A stretch of 64,000 bases of DNA from Verticillium longisporum. Its lineage: Eukaryota > Ascomycota > Sordariomycetes > Glomerellales > Plectosphaerellaceae. The notes beneath the pieces were generated by a model that made no database searches, was not told the DNA's origin, and saw only the letters and a list, made by a program, of their open reading frames with translations. Numbering within the stretch: position 1 is the first letter of the stretch; each line of letters starts with the position of its first letter. The stretch covers positions 2,294,001 through 2,358,000 of the forward strand of contig JAETXT010000006.1 of the NCBI GenBank assembly GCA_019188255.1, given 5' to 3'. The translations under genes were made by a program, and so were the position numbers. Positions 35,636 to 47,559 of the stretch are shown here, piece by piece.

Positions 35636-38600
35636 GTTGGGTGGGGATGTGAGGGGAAGCGATTGAGACGGCGTAATGTTGGTACAATGATGTAATGAGC
35701 TCGGTACAGCGTCAGATGTACTCGAGAAACGATCTGAGAAGCTGTGAGGAGGGAGAGCGTTAGTTGATGTTGGAAAGCTTCACATTCAAAGCAGAAAGCA
35801 CCAGGCACACATGTTTCTTATATAGAAGCGCCATGCTCGATCCGTCAGCCCACACCACACACACACGCACCCCGTTCACGGATGGGCGGCGCTGGCCCAA
35901 GCCATGGTGGGCACAGTGGCCAGCGCGAGGAGCTACCCCAACCCAAGTGGTGAGACTGCTTCATCATGATGCCTCGATAACCCCGAGAGAGCTCCTGTCG
36001 GGAACTGGAGACGAAAAAAACGTACGATGCGGGCGGGCCAATGATCGGCGGCAGCGAGCGCGAGCCGGGTTCGAGCTACTGCGGCACCCTGCCCCGCTTG
36101 AGTTGCGCCCCAAGGTAGCTCATGCGTACATGTACACCACGACCCGAATCCGTCGTCCCTGTCCCTTCTGCCCGACAGCTGCTACCCCTCAATCGAGGAC
36201 AGGCTCTGCTGCTGCTGCTGCTGTGACTGCGAGTGAGACACGAGCTCTGGGGAAAAGGGTAAGGCGCTCGGGTCCAGGGCGCCCGGACAATGGAGCCGCA
36301 GAAGCGCTCGCCCTGCCGTGATCGACACTAGGGACAAGGGAGCCACCGGCGAAATGTTGGAGGCAGAGATCCGCTACCACGAGACTCTTGCATGTCTGGT
36401 TCTCATCAGAACCAATAATGATTTCTGTGATGCTTCCATGTGCTTCATGGCATCATGGCCTTTGCGCCTGGCATGAAGCTGGGCGAAGTGCCAAGGTCAG
36501 ATGCATGATGGGAAGTTGTCGCCTCTTGCACGTCAGCTGCCACTGTCTCCACTTGGCTCGTGTCGTTGGCGGTGTTTCCTGAGGGCTGTCAGTACATCGC
36601 AGGAGTTGGCTTGCCAGGGGAGCTTACCGTTCAAGTGTATAATTGAAAGATTATTACTGGAAGGGGTACAGGACGCCTCAGATTCGTGCTCAAGCTGAGC
36701 CATAAGTGACGATGCGGCGTGTCGGTGGGTTTCCTTGCTGGCCCGATTTACAAGGATAAATCTCACACGAGGAAGAAAGGCAAGTTATAGAGGGCCAGGC
36801 ATGTTATTGTAAAATTGAAGGTATATTGCCCATGTGTTGTTCTTCGAGAAACGCTTACGTCTCTCACAAGACCACTGCTCTGCTGGGCTGGTTGACCGTC
36901 AGGGTGCTTAGGGTTGATTGTCCCACGCTTCACGTCCACGGGACGGAACGGACTACAAGAATGACTGAATATCGCAAGTATGACTGGTAACGAATACCAT
37001 CTCCAAATCTTTATGGTCTTGCTAGTGAGTTCAAGGTATGTCCAAAGCACGTTAATCTGCTAGATGAGTTGGAACCACCAGCGCAGTGCCTCCCCGTCTC
37101 CTACCAAAACCATGCTCTCAGTTACAAGTGCGGAAGTAAAAAGTAACCAAGAGCATGGCTATGACTTTCAAAAAAGAGATGATACTTACAAAGCTTGGCC
37201 TACATCATCCTTGACCTAGTGCTAGACCTGGAGGAGGAAACCTATCAGAGTAGAGGTGCAAGCAGTGTTGGTAAAACAAACCGAGTGAACGGATCCAGAA
37301 CCATGAGTGAAACAAGCTGATAACCCAGGAGGACCATTAGTGAAAAAAGACCCCATTGAATCAATAAACCTGCAGGATACTTCCTCCAGAGCCATTGTCG
37401 ACAAGGAAAGCCACACCCGGCAAGTTGACAATGCTTTCGCCGGGAGCTTACATCTCGCTTTCGAACACGCCGTCACATCGGCCCCAAACCTTGCGGTCTG
37501 GCCATCCAAGCGCACCATAGCAGACGCACCTTGCTTCTAGGGGTTCGGTCTACCCCGCTCCGTCAGCGGGAGCTGGCGAACGGCGCGAGTGGGCAGCGCC
37601 CTAGGCGATTCGCATGACGCTGAGACATCCCGGTGACGCAAGCATGGTGGTGAGCTATCAGAATGCGATGGCCTGGAGAAGGTCCACGTTGAGGCTGCAT
37701 ATCGGGAAGCGATGGTGGATGCGGTGGAACCCCCGGCCTGCCTGCTCGATGGTGCTGGTTGCGGAAGCTGTCTGCTGTCGCCAACAACGTGTACAGGCGA
37801 TTGTGGCGGTCGGCTTATCGGATGCGAGTCCACTGATCCGGGCACAGCGTATCAAAGGCCTCGGCTCTATCTGCAAGTACTGATGAAGGGTAAGTCTACG
37901 AGAAACAATGGTCGCAGCGAGGCTTGCACGGCTTCGCCGGGACAGGGTCGGATCAGATGATGTTGACCCAACGCTGGATTCGCGAGCTGCCTGCTTCCCT
38001 CATGTCGGGAGCTCCAGTGGATCTGTGGTGTGCCACTAATTAATACCGAAATAGGTCTGCACCTGGGCTGTGGCAGGTACAGAGGTACACCAGGTTTAGA
38101 TGTGAGCAAAAGCACAGCACCCAATGACTAGAATCACAAAACTTGATCAGCTCGAGGCCCGAAAGCCAAGCTTTCGACGCCGTCGATCACAATGCTTGAT
38201 ACCTGGACCGTCACCAGAGGATGCTTCTTGAACAACGGCTTCGAACACAACACAACGAGAGCGCACCGCACGCACCCTGGCATGCAGCTCAGGACGTTAC
38301 AGAAAAATCGTCCCATTGCCCACTCGCATGGCCTCACACTTTTTGCCCCAACACCAATCATTCACGTCCCGTCCGTCCGTGGTGAACGTGCAGGATCCCA
38401 CGGCGCATTTGACCAGCTCGATCTTGACGAATCAGTCTCATGAGGGGTAGCTGACTCAGATCACGGGTCTCCCCTCTGGCCTTTCCCGTTGTTCACCACC
38501 TCAGCACCAAGATAGCTTCATCTGATCCTTCAAGCCCCCCCCCCAAAAGCACCCCGCCAATCGGCCATGCCAGCCCCCAGATTCTCCCCACGTCTGAAGC

Positions 38601-39232
38601 AGCCACCTCACCAACGCTCGCTGCCGTTGCTTGTCTCGCTCGAAGGGAACCCTCCTGCGGGCCACAATGCCCTTCAAGCCTTGTGATGCGGGAATGGCGC
38701 TACTCGACACCACAACCCCGGATCTTTCTACCCCACAATCTTTGAATGACATGCCCCTAGGCGATCTCACCCGATGGTCGTATACTGCCAATCTCATATG
38801 CCCCAGCGGTCCCCTGCTCATCCTGTCACGCCTGAAGCGGGGGTAGCTCGCCCTGTGACGAGCACTGCACTCAAGCAGCCTCGCCGTCAGCCGCACATCC
38901 GATGACACTAACGGGAGTATTCATGGGCGAGCGGAAGTCGAGGTGTCGGACGGAGGTATGAGGACTGGCGCCCCTTCACATCTGCGCAGGGCCTGAAACT
39001 TTGCCAAAGGAACGAGACCGCAGCTGACGCTTACCGACCTACCTCCTTGCGGCCCGTATTCTTGCTTCCTGCTTCAACAACGGTCATCATCTGTCATCCT
39101 CATTAGTACCTTCAACAGCCATCGTCACAGAAACACGCTAAATTCAAGCCACTTCGAGGACGAAAAGTGATATGCGAAAAGCTTTTGGAGAATTGCAATA
39201 GGCCCCTGCTATAAACACGAAACACCAACCGT
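35636..39232. other. 3.6-kb gene-free interval
   Basis: The longest stretch without a recognisable gene. The open stretches on either strand are short and without motifs. Contains a (CTG)6 microsatellite at 36206-36223, a 10-base C run at 38535-38544 and a GACCTACCTCC microrepeat near 39037. The 5' end includes the ADH promoter. I see no transposon terminal repeats or transposase-like frame. Confidence 0.45.
36206..36223 (+). repeat. (CTG)6 microsatellite
   Basis: Six CTG units in non-coding DNA about 570 bases upstream of the ADH start codon. Confidence 0.85.
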
Positions 39233-40909
39233 CTAAGAACCGCCAGGGCCGCCCAGCAGCGCAAACCTCCTGACAATGCTCGGTCCATATTCTTGGTACT
39301 GCCGTGGATGTTAGCTTGGGTATCTGGGGCACGCCAGCTCTCATGTCTTACCTCCGCCTTGGTGTGGCAGTACGATCGGAACTCGGGTGTCTGGCCGAGT
39401 AGACTGCCACCGAACCAGGGACCGTGTCTTTGCCTCTTGTGCGTGATGACCTGAACGTCGAGACCACCACTCTTGGCACCGCCGCTGCGCACCTCGCTGG
39501 CCTTGATGCGCGCGTCGACCAGCTGCTTGATGTCTCGCTGTAAGCGCCGACCAAAGTCCTTGTACAGCGTGCTGCCGCCAGACAGGACGATGTTCTTGTA
39601 CAGGCCCCTTCGAACATCGATCGGCGAGGACTGGATCACGCCATCGACAACGGTGGGCAGAGGCGTCAGGAAGTCGGAGCTGTAAATCTCGGGGTTGAAA
39701 AAGATCTCGGGTGCGAGGAATCGTTCATAGCCGACATCGACCATGGTCTTGCGACCACCAGCCTGGAGAACGGGGTGCTGGATGAACCGAGTGGGGTCGC
39801 GATCGTATCGGGAGAACTCCTTGACAATATCGGGGCACACGTAGCAGTGCTCCTCCTTGATTTCTTGCGCCGTCTTGAGCGACGAGTCAGGTTCGCCTCG
39901 GTCTCGAAGAAGCGACTGGACGAAGTAGGTAATATCGCGGCCGGCAATGGGAATCGACTTGATCGACGACCCAATGACATAACCTTCGGCAACGGGAATG
40001 ACGTGGGTCACACCGTCACCCGAGTCAATGACAGTTCCAGTCAGCGAACGATCCTGCACTTTGGAGGATGTCCAAGACGCGGCGAGCGCAAGAACAGCCT
40101 GCACAGCAATGTACATGCCAGCGCAGTTGAAAGACTCGAAGAAGATTTCGGCCGTGTTCTCGCGGTTCTCGGGGGTTCAGAGGCTGTAAAGCTGTCAGAA
40201 ACTCCCGACAATAGAATTCAGAATGTACGGACCGGCTCAGTCAGGAGGAAGTAGTGGTCTTCGGGCTCAACACGAAGGTACTTGAAGATGGAGTTGGACC
40301 AGAATCGTTCCATGTGGTCCTGCTCTTTGTCAGCGCCCATTTAGCCCTCAAAGAGCTTCCAACATACCCAGTTCTCAATCTGGCCGTGGCGAATGGGGTA
40401 GTGCAGTCCGTAGCCTGTCCTTTCGTCAGCACACAGCTGGTCCATTGCTCAGCAGGCCACTGACCTGGGCCTTGCGACGCGGCAATAGCGGCATCGCCAA
40501 TGAAGAAGTCCAAGTCCTCGGTACCGCGCTTCATGTTGAGGTGACCACCAGAGCCCGCTCCACCAGTGAGGTATGACGGCTTGTTTGCGACGGCTGGACG
40601 ACCAGATCCGGAGCCTCCGCTACCGCCTGCGGGACCTTTGGTTGCGATGGCGGTCGGGAAGACGAAGGAGGGGAGCCATTGCCGGCGAAACCTGCGGCGC
40701 AAGTCAGAAAAGTCGGGCTCGAGAGATCTTCAGTGGGAATTCGAAGGTCGTACCAAGCTTCGAGAAGCCAGTGCCGCTGAGAGGGGGGTGTTAGCTCTGG
40801 CTGTCCCGTCTGGCGACGTCTACCTGGCCCAATGCGGGGCACCAGATGACGATAGGATCAAGGCGTGGACTTACTTGTCCATGACAACGGCAGGAGTTTG
40901 GTTGGCCAT
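39233..40909 (-). CDS. ARP3: actin-related protein 3 (Arp3), two apparent frame breaks at homopolymers
   Basis: Core subunit of the Arp2/3 complex that nucleates branched actin for endocytosis and hyphal growth. Six or more exons: 40909-40875 ([11 protein letters not shown]), 40776-40754, from 40691, then pieces around 40418-40200, 40187-39352 and 39298-39233. Motifs: [135 protein letters not shown]. The frame breaks at 40670-40673 (one C short in the coding strand, before PSFVFPTA) and at 40171-40175 (before PENRENTAE). A Gly/Ser-rich insert follows TAIATKGP. Identity firm; the breaks are probably sequencing errors. Confidence 0.93.
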
Positions 40910-42225
40910 GGCTGTAGTTGTCGAGATACACTCGCAGTTGCTAGCTGGTGCGTGGCCTGAAGGAGAGGATGACCTCGGTCGTGAGAAGTGGTCGGAGCCG
41001 TGTCGAAGTGAGGTGCACGATTACGACGTCAAGGTGTGGATCGGGTTGTGTGCCTCGTCACGAACGAAAGGCAGCAGGAGTCCGGCCGTGCCAGCTTCCC
41101 AGGCGGCTGTGCATCAGACTAGAAGTGGGGTCTCCAGAGTGGGTGGTTGGGAAGCTCGCGATGGTCTTCTATTAGCTGATTTCATACAGTGCTGAAAATG
41201 TCACACACGGTTTTTCAGTGAGGTTTCTCCTGCCTGGAACGACAAGTGAACGAAACATCCCGAGATGTTTATTTCTGGGACGTCTGTCTCGGGACACGAG
41301 TAGTTTCAATCTTGAACTTCAAGTCTCAATCGGCCCTCGCGAGTCGGCTCATAAGCCTTGCATGTATCTTCATTCTTTCGTACTTTCAGAAAGTCATGGT
41401 AACTTGCCGCCGTTATTGCAGCACATACTTGGATCCTGGGCTCCACTGACATGAATCTACGACAGCTTACGGCTTGAAAACAAGGACTATACGGCGTGGC
41501 TCTTTCCGCGGCACACATGTCTTCGAATGATGCCCCGCGTTTGATAAATGACGAAGAGAAAAAGTAAACGTAGCTACGAATCGTCACGTGCTACTCGCCC
41601 AAGGCAGGACACTCCTCTCCCTTGGCTTTCACCTCCTGCCTCGCACTTGGCTTTCAACAGGCTGGGTGACGTAGGTAGACCAGGCACCCCAAATTGAAGG
41701 TTGTCACGGAGCACTGCATGCCATGAAATAACCGGCAAGAGTAATCAGTCATCTGAGATACGTTGTGTCAGCCCCTTCTGCGCCAGTACGGCATGCTTTC
41801 TACTTCGGAGACACCTCTTGGAGTCCAGTGTCCAACAACCTCCTCCACATATATCTTCTTATTTTTTCTCCCACCTTAGGCTGTCCGACAACGAAATCCA
41901 TATTGGCAGCCCCGATCAACAACAACTTCGAGTAGTTTATTACTCTGCATTCGTTTATATCGACCGTCCCATGTCGGGCAAGTCACGTCTTACTTTCGGT
42001 TTTGCAACTCAGAAATTACCGACTGAACGTTTTTTGATGACTTTTTGAACGCCTGCTGCTGTTATTATCAGCACCAGCCCATTGCCCACACACGATCGTA
42101 CATCAAAAAGACAGCCTACGGTGATTAGAAGGACAAGCCAGCTAGACTTGCTCGCCACCACATACACCATACCTAGTTAAGCCACCCGTCAAGCCTATCG
42201 ACATAACGCTTGCCCGTCTGGCATA
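40910..42225. other. divergent promoter region, ARP3 / threonine-aspartase-like gene
   Basis: 1.3 kb between two start codons on opposite strands. A GACGTAGGTAGACC microrepeat is near 41668. Small open frames (for example 41701-42048) have no supporting features. Confidence 0.45.
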
Positions 42226-44601
42226 ATGAGTGATCAGGCAGAGCAAGTTGAGGACAGATGGCCAAGTCACCCAGACGATAGCGCCTCGAATGTCAAGACT
42301 GGTTTCGGGCATCAGCCAATTGGTTCACAAAGTGTCTCCAGCTGCGAAAGTTTCAGTCGACCTGTGGCAGATACAATAGACTGCGACCATACCGACCCGA
42401 TGACTGACGACTCTAGCATACGGCCACGGCTTGCTGATCAGTCTTACCGTTTAGACTCGTTCCAGGAGCCTTGTAGCATCAAAAGCACGGCTACTCCTGA
42501 ACCATCTCCTGCCATCGACCAGCAAGCGATCCTTGAGGATACAGCCGTTCAGGGCCGGTCTAGTACTCAAGAAGACCTCCGGCAGAGCTTCCTCGGATCT
42601 ATCCTGAACAGCCGACACTTTCGACATGCAATACATCGCGACTCCACACCAACACCAAGTAACAATGCCGCTGTGCCGGTGGAGCGTATGCAAGATGAGC
42701 TGCCACAGATCACTGAAACCAGGAGTGAACAGCCGTCTTCACGCGTTGAAAGACCTCGAAAAGTCCGGTTTACTGCTGCCAACAGCTTAAAAAGCCCACC
42801 AGGAGGCACCGATGGCACTGTAGATCGGGTCTTGAGACGAGGGCAGCGCAGCAAATTTACGGGGGCTATATTCATCCACGCCGGCGCCGGGTTCCATAGC
42901 CATCAGAACGAGCGTGTTCACCTCGAAGCTTGTAATGAGTAAGCTTTCACCCTAATCTCTGTAGAAGCTCATTGGATTCGAACTGACGCCGCGACCCAGC
43001 GCAGCAACTATGGGCATGAAGTTTCTCAGATCTGGTGCGTCGGCTACTGAGGCTGTTGAAGCTGCTCTCCGTGTCCTGGAAGACAAAGAAATCACCAACG
43101 CTGGCTATGGCTCCAACCTATCCATAGAGGGAACAGTAGAGTGCGATGCAACTATTGTCGACTATCTCGGACGAAGCGGTGCGTGCGGAGCTGCGCCGAG
43201 TAAGTCAAGCCAGGGCATGTCAAGTTGATATGGCAGATTGCTAATGCCTTTTCAGATGTTCGAAACCCTATTTGTTTAGCAAAGCTTATACTCGACAAAA
43301 GCAACCAACCTTTGACTTTAAGACGGGTTCCGCCAAACATCCTCGTCGGAGCAGGAGCCAAGGGGTTTGCCTCAGAGCATGGCATGCAGACTGTGCCCAA
43401 TGATAGCTTGATTTCCAAGAATGCTCGGGATCGGTTTCTTCGATGGCAGGACGATCTCCTGCGAGCGGAAGAGAAGCTGAAGCAGGATGAGTCCTGTCGA
43501 GCTCAAGGCGTGAGTGCTTCCGTCACTGACGTCGCTGCTTGCCTCCAGTATGAGACTGGATCGAATGTCGCAAGCGACCAAACCCGTGCCGGAAATTCGC
43601 AGCAAAGGGATCATGCCAACGCAATCCTTACTGGTACATGGAACGAAGGCCAGCCCGACTCACCATACCGCGGTTCTCCGGCCCTTGAAAAAGCTCATGG
43701 CCAGTTCTCGGTTCCTTCGGTTCCTGGCCATGGTCTATCCCGTGTATCACCAGCACCGGGCGAGAGGAGCCCCTTGAGTTATGTCGGCGCGATGCAAGGG
43801 GCGTCAACTTCCCCCAAACGCCATCACCCTAGCGCCAGCCATGGAAATCCGCCTGTGCCATCTTCGCACCCCGCGCTTAGGGGACACGGAGATGGTGGAA
43901 GATCTCCGCAGCCTTTGGTAGCGTTAGTTCAGATGGATGTTGGCCAGACAGCGACGCGACACCTCAATAGCCCTCGTGGTTCTAAGCGACCATTCCCCTT
44001 CCCACAAGATGCAGACGATGACTCACCGCCGCTGGACATGATCACTGACACTATTGGTGCCATCGCCATTGATGATGCAGGTCATATTGCCGCTGGTTCC
44101 TCGTCAGGTGGTATCGGCATGAAGCACTGCGGGCGGCTTGGTCCAGCCGCTTTGGTGGGCATTGGCACTGCCGTTGTTCCCAGTGATCCAAGCGATCCGG
44201 AAGGCATATCCGTTGCAACCGTCACCAGCGGCACAGGTGAGCACATGGCGACCACCATGGCATCTCAGAGGTGCGCCGAGCGGATTTACAGCGGTACGCG
44301 TCGCGGTGTGCACGGCCGGGATGTTCAAGAAGACGACGAGGACCTCATTATGGAGTCTTTCATCACCAATGATTTCATGGGACACCCAGGTGTCCGGAAT
44401 TGCAACTCTGTGGGAGCGATTGGGGTCATGACGGTGAAGAAGACGCGCGCTGGGTACTACCTCTACTTTGCACACAACACCGATTCCTTCGCGCTGGCTT
44501 CCATGGGCGGTGCCGACAAGGAGCCTCAATGTGTCATGTCCCGGCTTGGTAACACCGAGCAGGTGACCCGTGGGGCGCGCAAGATTTCTGTCGGAGGGTA
44601 G
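42226..44601 (+). CDS. threonine aspartase (taspase 1)-like Ntn hydrolase
   Basis: Member of the asparaginase-type N-terminal-nucleophile family, made as a proenzyme that cuts itself to expose a catalytic Thr. Exons: 42226-42938, 43000-43199, 43256-44601; 752 residues. The alpha-subunit part starts with IFIHAGAGFHSH (about residue 220) and has ITNAGYGSNLSIEGTVECDA. The self-cleavage site is MITDTIGAIAIDDAGHIAAG, with the predicted nucleophile Thr570 (codon 44050-44052). SSSGGIGMKHCGRLGPAA and SGTGEHMATT follow. Human taspase 1 is about 420 residues; this one has a disordered 220-residue N-terminal extension and about 200 extra Ser/Pro/His-rich residues before the nucleophile. The nucleophile and GSGE-like contacts look intact, so it should mature. 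Substrate unknown. Confidence 0.88.
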
Positions 44602-45039
44602 ATATGCGGATGGTGAATGATGAATGGGCCGATGTGTAAACTACCTACCTCTGCCCAAGCACTTTGGGCTTTCCCTAGACATTTCATCATCGATACCCGA
44701 GCCAAAAAAAAAATATCCTACAAGAAGCATCGCCGGATTTTGACTGGTGAATCACGGATCTGGAGACCATGCCGACAGTGTGAAACGGAATTTGTCCGTT
44801 ATGCAATTCAAATTCATTATACAAGCTCCTCAGCCTACGCCATGTGGCACCTGAGTTGTCCATCTATCGTAAACGTCCCGAGGACCGCCGTGCCCCGACC
44901 TTGCTGAAACCATACTCCACCGATCTTACACTTTCTTCGCGGCATCCCTGATAGCCAGCCGGGCCTCGAGTCCTGGCTTCCAGATGGATTGTAGCGTGCA
45001 GCTCAACCCAAGAGCGCCAAGGACGAAACCTAGCAACGC
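44602..45039. other. convergent 3' regions
   Basis: Lies between the stop codons of the taspase-like gene and TFB4. Contains an ACTACCTACCTC microrepeat near 44640 and a 9-base A run near 44705. No gene seen. Confidence 0.5.
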
Positions 45040-46194
45040 TCAACGCATGGGTGTGCCGCCGGCCACGGGCGTCCCCGAGACCTCTCTGATGCTCCCGTTC
45101 GGCAGTAGCTGCTTCTTCCTCTTCTTCTTCTTCCGCGGTACGACGGCGGGCTTGGCGCCGTAGTGGCCGAGGGCGAGGTGGGTGCCGCACGTCAGGCAGT
45201 CGGCGCCCTCGGGAACGGAACAGAAGATGCTGAGACAGACGGAGCAGACGAAGCCCGTGTCGATGACGCGGCCGTGGCAGAAGCAGGCGGCGCGGAAGTC
45301 GACGGTGTGGTGGGTCGGTGGCACGAGAGCGGCGCGGGCGCGGGTGTCGGCGACGGCGAGGCCAAAGGTCAGGTAGGCGAGCAGACCCAGCGGGGAGGGC
45401 GGCTCGAGGAAGGTGCCGTTTGTGATGTGAGAGGCCTGCTGGAGGAAGGACGAGGAGGAGGCGGGCTTGTGGGGGTCGTTTGGGTCGGTCGATTGGGTGG
45501 CTGTCGTCTGTTTTGCCGTGGCCGGCGAGAGGGAGAGGACGTCGATGGGGATGGAGGCGTGGGCTGCTGCGAAGACGGCGTTCATGGTGGATATGTACTG
45601 TGAGGGATCCGAGTCGGAGACGGAGACGACGAGAATGTGGGAGGAGAGGCCTGGCGCGGCGGTCGTCATGGGTTTGGCCGTGTCGGAGGAAAGGGAGGCT
45701 GTGTAGGAGAGGTTGACCTTGTTGATGTGCGCGAGGGCGAGGGTCAGGGCGCCGGAGAGCTGTGTCGTCGTGCAGTCTAGGTCGGCTTCGGTGGTCTCGT
45801 CAAGGAGCTTCTTCAGGCTGCGCAAGACGGCATCTTCGACTTGGGCAAACTGTGTGAACTTATTCGCAGAGGGGACCTTCGATTTCTTCGGTGGCGCATC
45901 GCTCATGGCGACATCGCCGTCTGTCGAGGGAACGTTCGAGGGTTCGGGCTTTGTTGGGTAGAGCCATACTGCGCGGTTCGTATGGGAGGCGATGACAGCG
46001 ACTTGGTTGGTGTTGCTAAAGGCAAGGTTGGCGTTGAGGTAGATGAGAACATTGGATAGAGCCTTGGAGATGGGGAGGACGTCGGACAGAGCACTCCAGG
46101 CTCGAGGGTTGACATCGAGGATTACGGTGCTTAAAGAAGCCGTCTCTCCCGTGTTTGCCACCTCGTAATGGTCAGAGGCATCGATCTGATTCAT
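45040..46194 (-). CDS. TFB4: TFIIH core subunit Tfb4 (p34)
   Basis: Part of the TFIIH core used in RNA polymerase II initiation and nucleotide excision repair. Single exon, 384 residues. I take ATG 46194 (MNQIDASDHYEVANTGETAS); the frame extends 51 codons upstream but the extra text is not family-like. The von Willebrand A-type fold starts at STVILDVNPRAW and includes NVLIYLNANLAFSNTNQVAVIAS and SHILVVSVSDSDPSQYI. The C-terminal zinc-binding Cys series (CFCHGRVIDTGFVCSVCLS, IFCSVPEGADCLTCGTHL) lies about residues 310-350, and a basic KKKKRKKQ tail follows. Identity firm. Confidence 0.94.
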   Translation of the reverse strand: MNQIDASDHYEVANTGETASLSTVILDVNPRAWSALSDVLPISKALSNVLIYLNANLAFSNTNQVAVIASHTNRAVWLYPTKPEPSNVPSTDGDVAMSDAPPKKSKVPSANKFTQFAQVEDAVLRSLKKLLDETTEADLDCTTTQLSGALTLALAHINKVNLSYTASLSSDTAKPMTTAAPGLSSHILVVSVSDSDPSQYISTMNAVFAAAHASIPIDVLSLSPATAKQTTATQSTDPNDPHKPASSSSFLQQASHITNGTFLEPPSPLGLLAYLTFGLAVADTRARAALVPPTHHTVDFRAACFCHGRVIDTGFVCSVCLSIFCSVPEGADCLTCGTHLALGHYGAKPAVVPRKKKKRKKQLLPNGSIREVSGTPVAGGTPMR

Positions 46195-47559
46195 GGCGGG
46201 CGAGGCTGCAGGTGGCCCAGGTTGGAGCCTTGTTATCGAAGTTGCATGGACATAGAGTCGTGAACACGGCACTACTGGGCCTACGGATAGTGGAAGAAAG
46301 AAATGCAAGACCCGGGAAAGGGGTTTACAGTATTGGTGGCCTGCCAAATGTCCTCATGTGAATGCGGTTGGAGGTCGTGGACGTGGGCATAGCAATTGCT
46401 GCGAATAGAGATTCACTTTACGAATGGAAGCATGTGGTGAGGTTTCGTAGTTGGTCCGTGCACATGGAAAGACAATCGGCAGGTCCCGAATGGGGAAAGA
46501 CGCATGCTCATGGTTGATTTCCCTTGTGCTGCCATGACGTCTTGGACGTAGACGTAGGCACAAGGAAGGCTCTATTCGTAGCCATGTACTATCAATTTTG
46601 ATGAACACTTGGGATGACCAAGCACAGATGTGGCCAAGTGGCTTCATCCGGTTCCCATCACACAGAAAGGACAATTTTGTATGTTCGCCAATTATAGATC
46701 ATCTGGAACCGACATCTACAGCTCGGACGAGGGACGCTGACCTTGAGGGTCAGTGTGTTCCAGAAGCCTGAGCGAAGCCCTTCCGGATGTCGCGCCATGG
46801 TCAGTGACACTGCGCGTCTGAGGTACTTGTGGCCTCACCATCCTTCTGCCAGCAAGCCAGGTACTAAGTGCACTTGATTGCAGGGGTTCAAAGACCTGAA
46901 GCGTCCTGGAGGCACTGCTAGCAGCGGCCCGGAAATAGCGCCCATGCACGTGATAGCCCTGGAGGCCTGTACTTGGGTGCTGAGGCAGGGGACCAGAGGG
47001 GTCCTTGTCAGGGCTCCGTGGCAGGTTTGTTTGGGGCGACCGTGAAAGGCCCGATCAGCTGAAAGTGAGAGAGCAGGCAGGCGCGTGAAGTCCGGCACCT
47101 GCCCCTCTCATTGGACCATGCCCTGAGCAACGCCTCTTTTTGGAGCCACAGATAGCTTCGCGCCGAAGTACCTGTGGCATAATGTTCCATTCGTAAGTAC
47201 CTCGAGATATGGGAGCTCCTTCCCAATCGTCTCGGACCCAACGTCGGACCCAACGTCCTATCTTGCCCTTTTTCTCTGCATAGGCACTTGACAAGACACG
47301 AGCGCACCTTTCAGTCCATCCCTCCTCCTCCCTCTTTCTCCCTTCATTTCCAAACCAACACCGTATCTCTAGTACCGAGACCTGCCAGATAGGCCGGCGC
47401 TACATCGCTGTTGCTTCTCAGCCGCCTACGTGTTTCCATAGTGCTGTGCTGCGCTACTTCCACAGCAAATAATCGCCGCCCAGACCCCTCACTCACTTCC
47501 CCTACCAACACCACTCCGCCACCACTATCTCACGCATTCCGAGCCGCCCGCTTCACGCC
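46195..47559. other. divergent promoter region, TFB4 / She4-UNC-45
   Basis: 1.4 kb between two start codons on opposite strands. Contains a direct repeat of GGACCCAACGTC/TCGGACCCAACG at 47234-47258. No gene seen. Confidence 0.45.

Noticed and set aside
37540..37580. GGGGTTCGGTCTACCCC resembling a tRNA T-arm
   Set aside because: The loop does not fit TTCRANY and there is no upstream D-arm or acceptor stem.
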